Below are positions 39,906-53,297 of a stretch of 64,000 nt of DNA, piece by piece. The notes under the pieces are model-generated. The model was not told the DNA's origin. It saw only the letters and a program-made list of their open reading frames with translations, and made no database searches. How positions within the stretch are numbered: position 1 is the stretch's first letter; each line of letters starts with the position of its first letter. A program made the position numbers and the translations under genes. The stretch comes from Dirofilaria immitis (Eukaryota; Nematoda; Chromadorea; Rhabditida; Onchocercidae), in the NCBI GenBank assembly GCA_024305405.1, contig JAKNDB010000096.1, positions 248,001-312,000 of the forward strand. The letters run 5' to 3'.

Positions 39906-42900
39906 CAAACTATCCAGCATTTTACTGCATGCATTTTATAACAATAATTGATCGAAAATGTCTGATTTATCAGATGACATAATAATATTATACTTAATGC
40001 TTATATATTGCAGTGATTACTTAAATTTAAAAAAAAAAAAGAGGAAAATGTAAAATATGTCGAGAATCTCGAGCATTTATCAAATGTTATGCTATCACTG
40101 AATAATACGTAATTTTTCTTTTTCTTTTTTAAATAAAAATATATCAAAATTTGCTTAATAAATTAGAAAATGAAAATAAAACGTAAAGTTTTAATCAAAA
40201 TTTGCTCAATAAATGGTTAAAAGATTATTATTATTATTAAAACGATTAAAATGAATAGGAAAAATTTTGCTAAATCGATGAACGATTCTATTAACATCGA
40301 TCGCTAATCAACAATAATTTCCAATTTTCCAACAAGAAAATGGTACAAAAAGAAAGAAAGAGAGAGAGAGAGAAAGAAGAGAGAGAGAGAGAAAGAAGAG
40401 AGAGAAAGAGGTATGATAAGCGGCAACTTTCTCAAAAGAAAAACCGATCGAAATTAGTTGAAAATTGTGAGAAGAGAAATTAAACAAGTTTTTCGAAAGT
40501 TTAATACATCAAAATAACATCCAGTATTTGAAATAAACAGAACACTTGAATCAATTAAGAAATGCGAAATAAAAAAAAAAAGGAAAAGAAGTTTTATCAA
40601 TTGTTAAAGAAATACGGCTGATAAATTTATTTAAAATAATCAGCTTCTATCTTGTTATCACTAAATTAATGTAAACAAGCTAATTTATTGCAATGAAAAA
40701 ATTAAATTATTACCAATTAACATCAAAGATTGAAAAATACAATCAAAACAAATAAATAAATAAATAATGACAGATGAGAGATGCATATATGTATGATTAA
40801 ATAATTTTAAATTTAGCAAAAAAAAAAAAACTGATTGTAAACAAAACTTTTCCCAACCAAACCGTTTTGTTTATTTCTTTTTTTTTTTTTTAAACACAAA
40901 TTCTAATTTCATTGTTTAATTAGCTAAAAGGAGCAATTGAAAATTTTAGCAAAAATCATCGAAACCAATTTGAAATTACCCCAACAAATGTTAGAATAAA
41001 ATGAATAAAAATACTTTTTTGTTAAAAAAGCTAAATAAATATTTACCACAATTATCGTTATTTATTCGCTATAATTATCAGTCATCATTCTTGAATCATT
41101 TCTCGATTAATATTTCCTACAAAAAAGAAAAACAATCTATAAACAATTTTATTGTAATATGAAAAAAAAAATTAGGCATATATTAGAAAGATAAAGAAGG
41201 AAAATTGATAAAATATTTTATTACAAATACCACAAAACAATTTGTGATGATAACGTCAAACTTCAATATTTTTATCATAAAAACTATAAAACAATTCAAG
41301 ATGATAATGTTAAACTTTCTAAATGATTTATAAACGATTTCGTTGCTAATATTTGCATATTTAAAATGTAAAGAAAAACAAAATTGCTAAATAAATAAAT
41401 AATAAATAAACACTATAATCGTTGCGTAATTAGTTGAAAAAATTGAAAATCTTAAAAAAATAAAAAAATCAAAATTAAATATAAATCTTATCATTTAATC
41501 ATATTTATAATTTAAATCATAAAATTAAATCAATGTCAAAGGTTAAGCTTTCAAATTTTTAAAATTTCATATTTATTTATAAATAGAAACAAGCAACTAA
41601 AATTAAATTTAATCATTTATTCATATGAAGTAAATATAAAATGATAGATTTTACTACATAGAAAATATATATGAAAACTTAAAAGTTTAAGTTTTATTTG
41701 TTTATTTTTCTTTTCATATAAGAATTTGAAGAATAAATATTTATCATCGATAAATATTATTTATAAATAAATATTATTTATAAATAAATTCTGTTCATTT
41801 CGTAAAATGATTCGAGACCAAATCAAAAGATTATTTATTAAATGTATTGATATGTTTATTCCATAAACCATAATAAAAGATATTTATAATTGAAAGCGAA
41901 GATCTTTCAAGAAAAAAAACAATAATCATAAGAAAATTCGATCGTTAAATGCATTTCAAAAAAAAGAAAAAAATGCGTTAAGGTTTTTTTTTATTACAAT
42001 AAAATGTTAGCAAGCAAGAACTTATATTCTCGACAAATTATATTTACGTATTCTATTCGTTTTTGCTTATGTTTCGCATCTCGAGATTTCTTGATAAATG
42101 AATTTAAATCGTATTTTTAGAGTTTTCTGTTTTTTTTTTAGCAATGTTGTATTTCTAAAAAAATATTATAATTTGGCAAAAAATCGAAATTTCATTTTCA
42201 ATTTATAATTATTACTAACTTTTAACTTAATGGCTTCCTTTTTTCTATAGCAAAATAAATAAACGATTTTAAAGTTTAGTGAAGCAATTTTGGATTTTCA
42301 CAAAACAATTATCAATTAACTTATACTAAAAAATCATAATATGAATTTTAATTAATTATAATATAAATTCTAATTTATTTCTGCAATTATTCAAGTACCA
42401 TTTTAAAAAAAAGCTCTTAAATTGATCGAATAAATTCATATTTGAATAAAATATTACAACTTTCTATTATAATTTTAATACTTATATTGAAATTAAATAT
42501 TTCATTTCTGCAAAATGCTTTCCTAATTTGACAGTAATTTAATTCTAATTCAAATTATCAAATGATAATGCACATTATATATCAAACTTATCGACCGTAT
42601 TATTAATTTAAAATGTTACAGTAGAAATATCAGTTATTAATTTTAAATATTACTGTAAAATGAAAATAAATAATTGTATAATAGTGACAATGAGAAATGA
42701 AAGTTTAAAAATGCAAGTAGCGTATAATATGCATACTACAAAATATTTCCTTTTGGTCTAGCAATAATATTTGGCTTCAAATTTCTCTCGGGACATTTTA
42801 ACATTTTCCATAGCCTTACTGGAAAGTAAATGCTAACAAAATGCTCCTTAACAACAGAATGTATAATTTAACTTATTTGAAATTTCAATTTTAAACCAAA

Positions 42901-42970
42901 AAGAATTGTAAAAGGATAAAATATTTGTTGAAAAATATAAGACAAACATATATAAATATTATCATAAAAT

Positions 42971-43035
42971 GATATACCTATAAAGGTAAACTTACCTTAA
43001 CTAATGATATACCTATAAATGTAAACTTACCTTAT
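42971..43035. repeat. 35-bp tandem duplication
   Basis: gatatacctataaa begins at 42971 and 43006, and both copies continue with gtaaacttacctta. Confidence 0.9.
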
Positions 43036-46000
43036 CTTTTTTTTTTGCTCGAAAAATTCCGTTTCCATAGAAATTTAAAAAAAAAAAAAAAAAAAGATAT
43101 TTCTCGAATAAGAAAACTAATTTAGCTAGCTTGCTATTTTTATTTCTTCTCTACTACTATAATAATTCATTTCTTTAATTTATTCTCATCCTCTTTATTG
43201 TTCCGAATATTTAATGATTTAAAGGATAAATAATTACTAGGCACATTTGCTTGAGAAAAAAAAAAAGTTGAAAAAAATTAGCCTAGTAATTTTCTTTTCC
43301 CTTCTTTTTTTTCTTTTTTTATTCGTACGAATATGAAAATTATTTTATTTAAAAAAAAAAATAGTAATAATTAAAATAAAAAAGAACATCGAAATTTTAA
43401 CGAATACAAAATTGCTAAAAATGTAAACAATAATTTTATAAATTAGTAATAATTAAAAATATTCGAATTTATTTAATTTTCAAATTTTCAATTAAGAATA
43501 AAATGATAAATTTGTAAACAAAAATATTAAAAGTGCATATGGCTTTTTGCCAAGAATAAAATTTAATAGCAAATAGTTGCCATTGGAACATTTTCCAAAT
43601 TTATTTATTTATTTATCTATTTTTTTCCTCTAAAATTGGACTGGTTTTTATTTTTTTTTTTCATTGGAACTTTTTTTCTCTTTTTCTTTTTTTTTTTTTA
43701 TGAACAAATTAAGCCTAAAATTACACTTATATATGAAGCAATTTAAAATGAACTTTTCGAATAATTTTCAGCATTATTATGTAAGAAAAAAAAAGCGAAA
43801 GAAAGAAAAACTTATTTAAATATAATTCATTCGTTCAAATATTTGTTAAATTTATTCAAAATTTTTTTTCTTTTAAATTTATAAAAAATCAAAACTTTTG
43901 AAAAATTTTGAATCGAAAAGACGACGAATAATTAGAGCATAGAATTTTTAAAAGCCAAAAAAAGTTCATATAATTAAATTTTGTTTGTGAAATATTTTCT
44001 GAATAGAATTTTTAACATTTCTGATAAAATAAATTATAATAATAGTATGTTTATTAGATTATCAGATAGATAAGCAAAATATAATAATTAAATTTTCTTT
44101 TTTTTTAAAAAAATCGATAAAAATCAAATCAGAAATAAAAATCCGAACTAATCGATGATATTTTTATAAACATCAGCAATTACTTACAATTTATTATTTA
44201 AATGAATTGAAAGTAGGTATTAGGCCAACGATTAATACAATATAAAATCAAAAGTCGAGAAATGTTTTGTAGTCGAGAAATATGTTGTATGTCAAAATGC
44301 ATATGACCTATGTTCTTGTGCAGCAGTATCAAATGATTATTTATTACGATAAATGAAGAACAGATATTTGATTAAATAAGGTCAAAAATAATTGAAATAG
44401 GACATGAAAAAGAGAAATGGAAAGATAAGAAAATATTTGATATGCTATTTTGCCATACCAAAATTTAAATATTAAAATAAAACTAATATTCAAATTTTGA
44501 CATTTTCCCAAAATACTTTACGAGAAATTAATTAAAAAGAAACAATGACTAAAAGTTAAAATTATTTAAATCAATCAAAAGTCTAAAAGTTATTAAACTA
44601 AAAGTTATTTAAATCAATCAAATCAAAGGTCAAATAAAAATCATTTCTAATTACCTAAATTATAAACGAAAAAAAATGAAATAAAATCGAAAAAATGAAT
44701 AAAATTAGAAAAAGTTGCAATCGTTAAAATTATTTAAAATTCATCCCATTCAATAATACACTGACTGATAAAGTGATAAAAAAAAATGAGATATTATTCA
44801 ATTGATAGCTGTAAAGTAAAGTTTTAATTTTATTCATTTTCAATTATATGCTTATAATTTTTTTAATTAGTAAAAATTTAATATTGATAATTTTTAAAGA
44901 TAAAAAAACGGTTTTTGAAAAGATCGAAAATTTTACTAATTTAAAAAAAAAAATTAAACTTACCAAATTATAATAAAAGGTATAAATCAAATTTAAATTT
45001 TTTTTTTTAAATCGATAATGATGATCAAATTTGATAAAATTAAAATTGTCGGTAGTTAAATCATTTTTTTTTCAATCGATTAAAATTGTTATTATTATTA
45101 TTATTATAATTGTACATTTTCAGCCTTTCTAACTTATTTTTTTTTTGATTTACTGAAATATGATTGATAATGTATGTTTTATAAGGAAAAGAAACAATTT
45201 TTATATTATAATTTGGAAACTAGCATAACTAGTTTTTAAATTATAATTGATTAAATTGAGCAAATAATTAAATAATTCGTCAAATACATGTCAAATTTCA
45301 ATTTAAAAAAAAAAGAAAAAAGTTGAATTATCATCAAATCTGCTTATCTCTTCGCCCACCCTTTAATTTAACAATATCTGATAATCATCATGTTTGTATG
45401 ATTCATTTATATAAATTATCGAAATTTAAACAAATTTGACTTATTATGATTATGATTTTTGTAATTTTGCTAGAATGATTATGATAATTAATGATAATTT
45501 GTTATTATGAAATAGGAAAGAATTTATTGATAAATGATAAATAAGAGCAATATATTTTTATTCACAAATAAATGCTATATATTATCATTGTTTGGAGTAA
45601 AAATTAATAGAAAAGCAAATATATCTAATAATTATCAGTTTACGATTTTTACTACAATCACTATTAAATTTTATTTATGCATTTTTTTCCCTGGCTTAAT
45701 TCGAAATAATTTGATATTTTAAATTCGTATTAATTTATCATAATTGATAGGATAGATTCAATTTTGCTCGTAAAATTAATGAAAATGGTTTTTAATTCTG
45801 ATTTGAGTAAAATGTCTATTACAGTTAATTTGCATGTTGAAATGAAAATCAAATACTGATAATTGATATGTTTTATGGAAGAATTCAAAAGATCGAAAAT
45901 AATCCGATTAAGGAAGAAGCATATAAATAATTTAAAAAAATTCGATGGTATAAATATTTATAAATTTATTATTGAAATATTTAAAAATTACTGATACAAA

Positions 46001-46805
46001 AGATGAAGTATTAAAAGTGATGATGATAATGATAATGATTATCACTGTCATCATTATTATAGAGAATGACTAAACGAAGATAAAAGGAAGTAGGAACAGT
46101 AATGAAATCAAATAGATGATTGGATTACCTTTATTTTGAATAAACCTCACCTTTAACCTTTTCGTGCAATTTAAACATTTAATTGAATTGAATGCAACAA
46201 AAAAAAAACAGGTTTGAAATGAGTTAAATTTTCAAAAATTTCATCACTAATTCTTGTTGATTAATGCTAGAAAAACAGGAAAAAATAAAGTAAAATTTGA
46301 TATGCTTCCTATAAACATTCTCGATAATAATTATTTACCTTTATGAAAAGGTGAGAGAAGAGAGAAATAAGACAAATGTAATATTTTCTTGTCACTTTAA
46401 TTATTATTCCAGGAAAAATTGGCACAAATTTCAGTATCGGGTGAGGAGTGAAAGGAGAGGGAGGGGAGAAGAAGGAATTTATGAAAATTAATGTTTTCAC
46501 ATAAGACATCTACAATTGATAACATGTTTTGAAATTTTAACACCATTCTCGAGATTATAAATAAAATATGACTTATATTTTCAAATGCATTTGGACGAAA
46601 ATGTATGAAAGATAAGAAAATTGTCAATAACAAAATAGTTAAAAATGTTTATATATCGGCATGATCACGTGAAATGATACAACGAAATCGATCGATAAAT
46701 TTATCGATTATTGCTAAATTGTATCAACACAATTAACAATTCATCGATTTTCTTTTCATGAAACTTATCATTTAATATGCCTCCATTTTCTTATCAGCTA
46801 TTTGT

Positions 46806-46844
46806 ATGAATGTAATCATTAAATTAATTAATGATTACATTCAT
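46806..46844. repeat. Perfect palindrome with 16-bp arms
   Basis: atgaatgtaatcatta (46806-46821) and its exact reverse complement (46829-46844) flank seven AT bases. Confidence 0.9.
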
Positions 46845-48383
46845 GTCAATCAAAAATATGCCAAATTTCATATCTAGTATAGATCATAAATATCTACCAA
46901 ATTTTTTCTAATCTTCTATTGATAGATAATATTGCTATATAATTCTTTCTAATTGTTCGCTATAAACAATTCCATCGCTTATCAGTTTATTTGAAGATAA
47001 CAATTTTATTGCTTATCAATAAACCATGTACTTCGTTATGATAATAAAATACAGTTAGCTATAAATGCCACTATAAAAAATTGATTAAAATCATTTTATA
47101 AAATAATTTAATATTTTTAAAAATTTCTCTAAGCAATTTTTTTATTTTCAAAATAATTATCTTATCCCAATATTATACGTAAAAGTTAACGCTTATTTTA
47201 CTCGGGAAATTATTTGATATAAAGAAAAAAAAAAGAAAAGAATGAAAATTATGTTAAAAAGTTAATAAGAGAGAAGGATAGATAGATGATATAAGAGAAG
47301 GAGATGAAGAAATAAAGAAATATACGAAATGATTTGTAAAGATGTTTTATTCTCGATAATTTTATAATGATGAAATTTATAGTTTAGAAAATAGTTATAA
47401 AATGAGTGAAGAGATTATTTATATGAGTGAGATAAAAGAGAATAAAAGAGTAGCATAATTGAGCACCAATAGAAACTTCATCAATCTTATACAAATAATA
47501 TCAATAACTAATATCTATAACTTTGTTTTCTAGAAATATCACATCTTTAAGTGCAAAACATATTTTTGAAATTGAAATGTTCCTTTATGAAAAAAAAGAA
47601 AGAAAAGAAAAAAGAAACGAAAAATCAATACCTAGAAATAATAGACTAATAAGCTTCTTTCTTACAACTTCTAACTTTATTAATTAGGCATATATAGCTT
47701 TCTCAATAGATTCATTTCATGAGATATCGGCGTCTGTTATTTGAATATAACTTATCTTCGAAGGAATATTTAAGTCATCATAAAATTCAAAAATTGTTAC
47801 AAAGTATTAATTAGAACTTCGTAGTAAAATAATCATGATATTCAGCATGTCCAATCTTTGTTCTTCTTATAATGATCATAGTAAATGTAATTTCTCTTTT
47901 ACTACATCACTATTATATTTGAGCAGAATTTCTCTCTCATTTTATATATTTTAGTAAATTACGAATTTCGCAACTTTCATCTCAAGCTTTAGAAATGCAC
48001 ATCCTAAGGTTCTAATATTATCGATTACATGTTAAAGAAGATAAAATTTAAAACTTAAAGTCTCTAGATCATTAATTGCATATTAAAACTTTCAGGCAAT
48101 TAATTTCCTTCTCAATGTGCTATTATTTAATGTACCAAGTATTGCTGCATTTATAATATTAAACATACTGAGCAGATATAAAGTGCTATAATTCATTAGA
48201 AAATCGAAGTTTCGTAAACATCAGCAAGACAAAACAATCAAAGGAATTAATCCGCAATTAAAACTTTCCTCGCATTATATACTTCAGACTTTTTCTTAGT
48301 TTTTGATGGATCTGAATAGTTAAATTAATATGAAGATATAAAGCTATATAGGATGATTTGCACAGTTTGTCAAATTCCAATTT

Positions 48384-48389
48384 TTTATT
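48384..48389 (-). terminator. Possible DMAP1 poly(A) signal
   Basis: An AATAAA on the minus strand lies about 80 bases after the DMAP1 TGA. The spacing is plausible for a short nematode-type 3' UTR, but the motif is frequent by chance here. Confidence 0.35.
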
Positions 48390-48467
48390 CCATCGCTTTT
48401 AAGAATTTTCAGAAAATTTCAAAATACAATATATAAATTCTGCAATCTTCAAAATCTACTAAACGTT

Positions 48468-51400
48468 TCAGGATTTCCGAAGCCTTCGATTATCAACTGG
48501 CGACGGAGAAGTTGATGAAGATGCTGCTTTGCGTTTCCTCATCTATAAATGATGGTTTTAAAGAGAAAAACTGGGGCAAAATAGGTTATATCTGTCATTA
48601 TATCATGTTACATCATTTATTAATTTTCATCATTTATTTTTGAATTTTTGATCTAACAAACAACAAAATAAGTAATTCCAATTAAATTTAAATATGAGCT
48701 AATATTCAAAGTAATTCCAATCCTAAAAAAGGACAAAGATCACTCTTCAACATAAAATTTAGAAGACAAATTTAAAAGCCAATTTTATGAAGTGAAACAA
48801 TTAGTTTTTGAAAAAATAGATGATACCGTCTGTGGTAATGAAGTGGTCAGCTCAATCATATCAGTGATTGTTCGATTTGTCATTGGTGCTCCGTCCACAC
48901 CTAACTGTGCTATGTCTGTAATACTGGATTCACTTGTTGTTCGCACTCTCATTCTAGGCTCAATATCGAAAGTCTACAATATCACGAATAAATTCCGCTT
49001 TTTGCAAAATGGGAATTTTAATTAAAAATCTCCACTCACTATATCCTGGAACAGTGATTTATGAATATCTTGAAATAAAAAGAATTCCTTTTTCGATTTA
49101 CTCGAATTTCAGTTTTTTCTTTTTCAATAACAGCTCCTCTGATGTTTACTTATTTTAGCTTAAAAATTAAAATTCTATATTATAATAAAAGCATAACGAA
49201 ATATGCGTTTAGATCTTAGCTATTTCAATTGAATGACAGTAATATTGCTAACAGAAGAAAATTAAGGATAAAAAGACAAAAAAAAACACTAAAATGACCT
49301 TTCCAGTTAAAGCGTTGTAACGTGTTCTCAGTGATTCTAATTCAAATTCAGCTGAATGTAACGAATGCTTCAATTCTTGTAGGAGAACAATACGAGCCCG
49401 AAATTCGTTATAACCTTTCACAATATCTGCTACTCCGAATGGTACCAAATCTTTACAAAATATAGAAGTTATTAGGAATTCGAAAAAATAAAATTTGTTT
49501 ACATAATATAAAATTCTGCCATTTTGGTCAAATTTTGGGGCAATCAACGATTTCAGTCTTCCTTGGAAAGTTCGTACAGCTTTAACGAAAAAACCTTAAT
49601 TAATGGAATCGCTAAAATTTTAAAATAACCATTTATGATCAATAGAAACATAGTTACCAAGTTTGAGTTTTTCAATAACGGTTTCAATATTCTTCAATTT
49701 TTTCTGTCCTATATTAGTTGGTAATTTCATTTCTTGGCTCCTTAAATGTGCACCAGCGCTTCGGAATTCGGAAATCGTAGATTTGAATGATCCTGAAATA
49801 AAATCCTTTCAGTCCTACACTTTTAATAAATTATTCATCTTTGTGATCATGATTCTTATGAGGGAAATAATTAAAATAAGATAAAAACAAATAAATTTTA
49901 TTACCTGTATATATGATGCACTAATTGAAGGACTTGATATAGATGCAGACTTGATGAATCGAGACTTGTGAGATTTTTTCATATTGGAATTAGGAGTAAC
50001 AGATGCAATGCTATAAAAAAATTATTTCATATATAAACTGTTTATGAATCCAACTTTTTCTTTGCTTCTATTTATTGGATTAATCAATTCAAATCTTTCC
50101 TTTTTCCTCCTATCTTCTCATTCCCAGTAACAAAATTGTATATATATAACCAAAATCAAAAAGTTAAAATTAAAAACTTATTTTCATTCACTATAATACC
50201 AGTGCAGAATCACAAGCAGCATAGGAGATACTAAACATTAGAACGAGACTGATCGAAATTTATAAAAAGAAAGATAAAAAGAACTTTATCTACAGGCGCA
50301 ATCTATAATAAGAAATTAATTTCAATTCAAAGAATTTTATATGTAATTTAATACTTACGAAGTAGACGGCGACGCAGGTGTTCTTTCGCCCGCAGTGATT
50401 AATTTCTGGAGATCTTGAGCTTTTCTTTCACGTTCCTGTTTACGTACTTCAATTTTCTTCAATTCAGCAATCAACATTTCCTCCTCTTCGATCTGAAAAC
50501 ATTTTCAAAATATGCGAATAACAATATTCCATCGATCTAAATATAAAGCAAAAGATTAAATTTTTCTATATAGTTTTTGTCTTAAACCATTACATTAAAT
50601 TTCAAAATTTTGGATCATTATATGAGAAGACTACCTGTTGTTCTGTACGATTCCATTGTTTGATCAATTGTTCTTTTCGTCGCTTTTCATGTTCGGCATC
50701 ATAATATAGCACATCAGCATTTTCATTTCTTAATGTATGCAATTCATTTATTGCGTTATAAAATCGTTCCTTCATCTCTTCCATAGTACGACGAGTTGAA
50801 CCCTCCCATCTGTCCACAATGATTACCCACCTATAAAAATTACAGAAGTGATAAATTATTTCCAATAAAAATGTTTCCAATAGAACTTTGTTGAATTTGA
50901 TTCAAGCAGTTTTTAAAATATATTGACAATCGACCTTAGCTTCAGGACCTTAAATCAAAACGTCGACACAGATCGAATAGATGATGAGTGTCCATTTTGC
51001 TCCATTTTGCGGAATTTAAACATTTGTCGTATTCTTCATCCGTAAATGTTGGAATATTGATAACCTAAACCTTTTAAGTAAAATGAAAATGCAAATATAT
51101 TATCAACTTCTGTAATCTATAACATCTATTTTTGCAAACTACGAGCATAAAATAAACTTGAAAAACAAAACCACAATTCAAGATATTAAATGAGTAGAAG
51201 TTAAATAGTGTAACAATCAAAAGTTTTAGTAAAAATATTCGTCAACAAAAGAGATAAGAGTGAAGGCTGAAAAATTAAATAAGCATAAAAGAAACAGAAA
51301 TGGATAAAATAAATTAAAATGGAGGCATTCTTTTATCAAATTATTGACGAATAAACTTGATAATTGATTAGTCATCAAAATAATCCTCATGAAAACATAT

Positions 51401-52512
51401 ATGAGACAATCAGTTACTGATAGTGAAACACAAGCCAACTCAAGGCTTATTTCCTACCTTATACTCAAATAATGTATGCCTGTATGGATAAAAATCATAT
51501 ACCTATACACTTTCTCTCTCTCAAAAAAAAAAATGCAGCAGTGCAGGTAGATGTGTCAAATGACTGATAAAGTTTACACGGTAAGATCTAAAAATGAATT
51601 TTCAGATAAATAATATACCTTATTGAATCTCGCGAATGGATAAATATCATCTAGTTTATCTGTACGTTTCCAATGATTTAATTTCAAACCATCGGTACGA
51701 GCAGCATTCTCAAACGGAGTCCATTCCCAAGGTCGAACACGCCTCATACCAATCTTAAAATTTAAATTAATTGAGATTTCTGACATTTATCTAAAATTCC
51801 AAATCCATAAAATTAAAAAAAAAAATGAAAAGCCAATCGAAATAGGTTCAGTAATCAAACTGTCATTACTATTCAAAGGTTCGCTAAAAATAATCCTTAC
51901 TCGAGCTTTCTGATGGCAGTAACCCGTATTTTTGGTAGTTGTTGGCATAAGAGCGGCAAAATTGCGTTCCCGATCCAACAAATTATACAATTCACGATGC
52001 ATACCTTCTGGCCGCTTGAAATACGCATCGCTACGATGCGATTTCTTATGCTGAAATCACTTTGAATTAATCCAAATTGTTTGAACGAATATAAAATTTC
52101 AAACGCTGATCAAAATTAGAGATAATTTATAATTTCATTAGTTTGAAAATTATGAAAGAAACAACATATTCAATCAAACATAAACATGCAAATCTGTAAA
52201 ATTACTTAATTTTATTTAAATTCGGATATTCAACTATGTATAAATGTTAAGAATCAGCTAAAACCATAAGTAAATAGTTTTATGGCAAGATCAGTATTTG
52301 ACATAATATACGTTGAAAGCTTATAAGTAAATCAAATGCAGAGTACTTCTATTTATAGTAAATTCTAGAATCCCTATGTTAAATAAACATTTTTAACAAC
52401 AAAACAGAACCTTTCGATCAACATCCGTTAAGCCACCAGCTGGAATTAGGCTATCATCCTTTGCTGAATTATTGCTTAAGCCAAGAATGTCCTGCGCATC
52501 CGCCGTATTCAT
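48468..52512 (-). CDS. dmap1: DMAP1: DNA methyltransferase 1-associated protein 1
   Basis: Eleven exons on the minus strand: 52512-52411, 52050-51901, 51753-51619, 51064-50949, 50830-50635, 50492-50359, 50010-49905, 49792-49658, 49450-49299, 48973-48827 and 48542-48468 (TGA). About 482 aa, close to the family's usual length. Family marks are the N-terminal ADAQDILGL, FKRPEGMHRELYNLL, RRVRPWEWTPFENAARTDG and DIYPFARFNK. A SANT domain spans about residues 149-195 (WSKMDTHHLFDLCRRFDLR to MEEMKERFYNAI), followed by EHEKRRKEQL, FRSAGAHLRSQEMKLP and a basic Ser-rich tail (RKRKAASSSTSPSP). DMAP1 is a nuclear subunit of the NuA4/TIP60 acetyltransferase and SWR1/SRCAP H2A.Z-exchange complexes. Exon 7 ends in phase 0 but exon 8 is open only one base out of step, so a one-base deletion near 49783 is likely. 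An acceptor-like cttttag stands one base before the ATG. Confidence 0.94.
49780..49792 (-). other. Apparent one-base frameshift at DMAP1 exon 7/8
   Basis: Exon 7 (SIASVTPNSN to ISASYIQ) has only one open frame and ends in phase 0. Exon 8 in phase 0 reads DHSNLRFPNSEALVHI and stops. The conserved SEFRSAGAHLRSQEMKL needs phase 1. One extra A in the short AAA run near 49783 would join them. An unseen small exon or a non-standard splice is the alternative. Confidence 0.5.
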
Positions 52513-52530
52513 TCTAAAAGCCATATAAGA
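52513..52530 (-). promoter_or_regulatory. Possible spliced-leader acceptor before DMAP1 ATG
   Basis: The minus strand reads tatatggcttttag, then one base, then the DMAP1 ATG. A 3' splice site this close to a start codon is the pattern of trans-spliced nematode genes. A short 5' UTR intron cannot be excluded. Confidence 0.45.
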
Positions 52531-52923
52531 TCAGTCCTAATATAATATTACTAATTGCTGATATTTATTCGATATATGCAAACAAATATATAATATTTAA
52601 TCTATCAACTCTTATAATCAATAATCGAGTGAAGAATAATAATAAATAATAAGACAAATTTTATATTTCAAATTTTTTCATAGAAAAATTATTTGGATTA
52701 TAGTAAGTTAGCTATTAAAAATTCAAACAAAATTATTTTAATAATATAATTGAAACATATAATTATTATTTTTATAGCTTAAAACATTTAATATCAAAAT
52801 TAAGATAAACGATTAATTTTGCGCCAAAAATAATATATTTACCACCAGCTGAATTAATAAACTTCTCATACTTCTCATCATACTTCCTGTTTATCAAACA
52901 AAGACTTCCACAGAATCCCTTAA

Positions 52924-53297
52924 TACCAAATATCCTTTCAATTACTAGTGATGCAAGTACCAATAACTATTTAGCAATTCTCTCAATCACTGCCAACATT
53001 GTCTTTCACGAACATTATCAATCTATAATTCTCTTCCCATCAATATACTAATCTCCCCGTTACTCTCAATCATTGTCACAACTATGGACAATATAGATGC
53101 TCCCCTCTAACACCAAATATTCTCTCAATCACTAATGATGTAAGTACCAATAACTATTTAGCAATTCTCTCAACCACTGCCAACATTGTCTTTCACGAAC
53201 ATTACCAATCTATAATTCTCTTCCCATCAATATACTAATCTCCTCGTTACTCTTAATCATTGTCACAACTACGGACAATGCAGATGATGATCTCTAA
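52924..53297. repeat. 187-bp tandem duplication between divergent genes
   Basis: Two copies with a period of 187 bases; for example gtaccaataactatttagca starts at 52957 and 53144. They share most positions, including cattgtctttcacgaacatt and ctcttcccatcaatatacta. They are richer in C than their surroundings. They lie between the divergent DMAP1 and the orphan membrane gene, so they may hold promoter elements. No consistent reading frame is shared. Confidence 0.9.

Noticed and set aside
39528..39951. Met-, His-, Ile- and Ser-rich frames on both strands
   Set aside because: They are translations of the ATC microsatellite in all frames.
48785..48826. Read-through end of DMAP1 exon 10 to a TAA at 48785
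   Set aside because: A gtatca donor after CAG ACG in phase 0 joins an exon encoding RKRKAASSSTSPSP, the expected basic Ser-rich C-terminus.
49486..49581. Candidate DMAP1 exon reading VRTFQGRLKSLIAPKFDQ
   Set aside because: Its end cannot join exon 9 in phase, while exon 8 joins exon 9 directly in phase and matches the family. It is therefore intronic.
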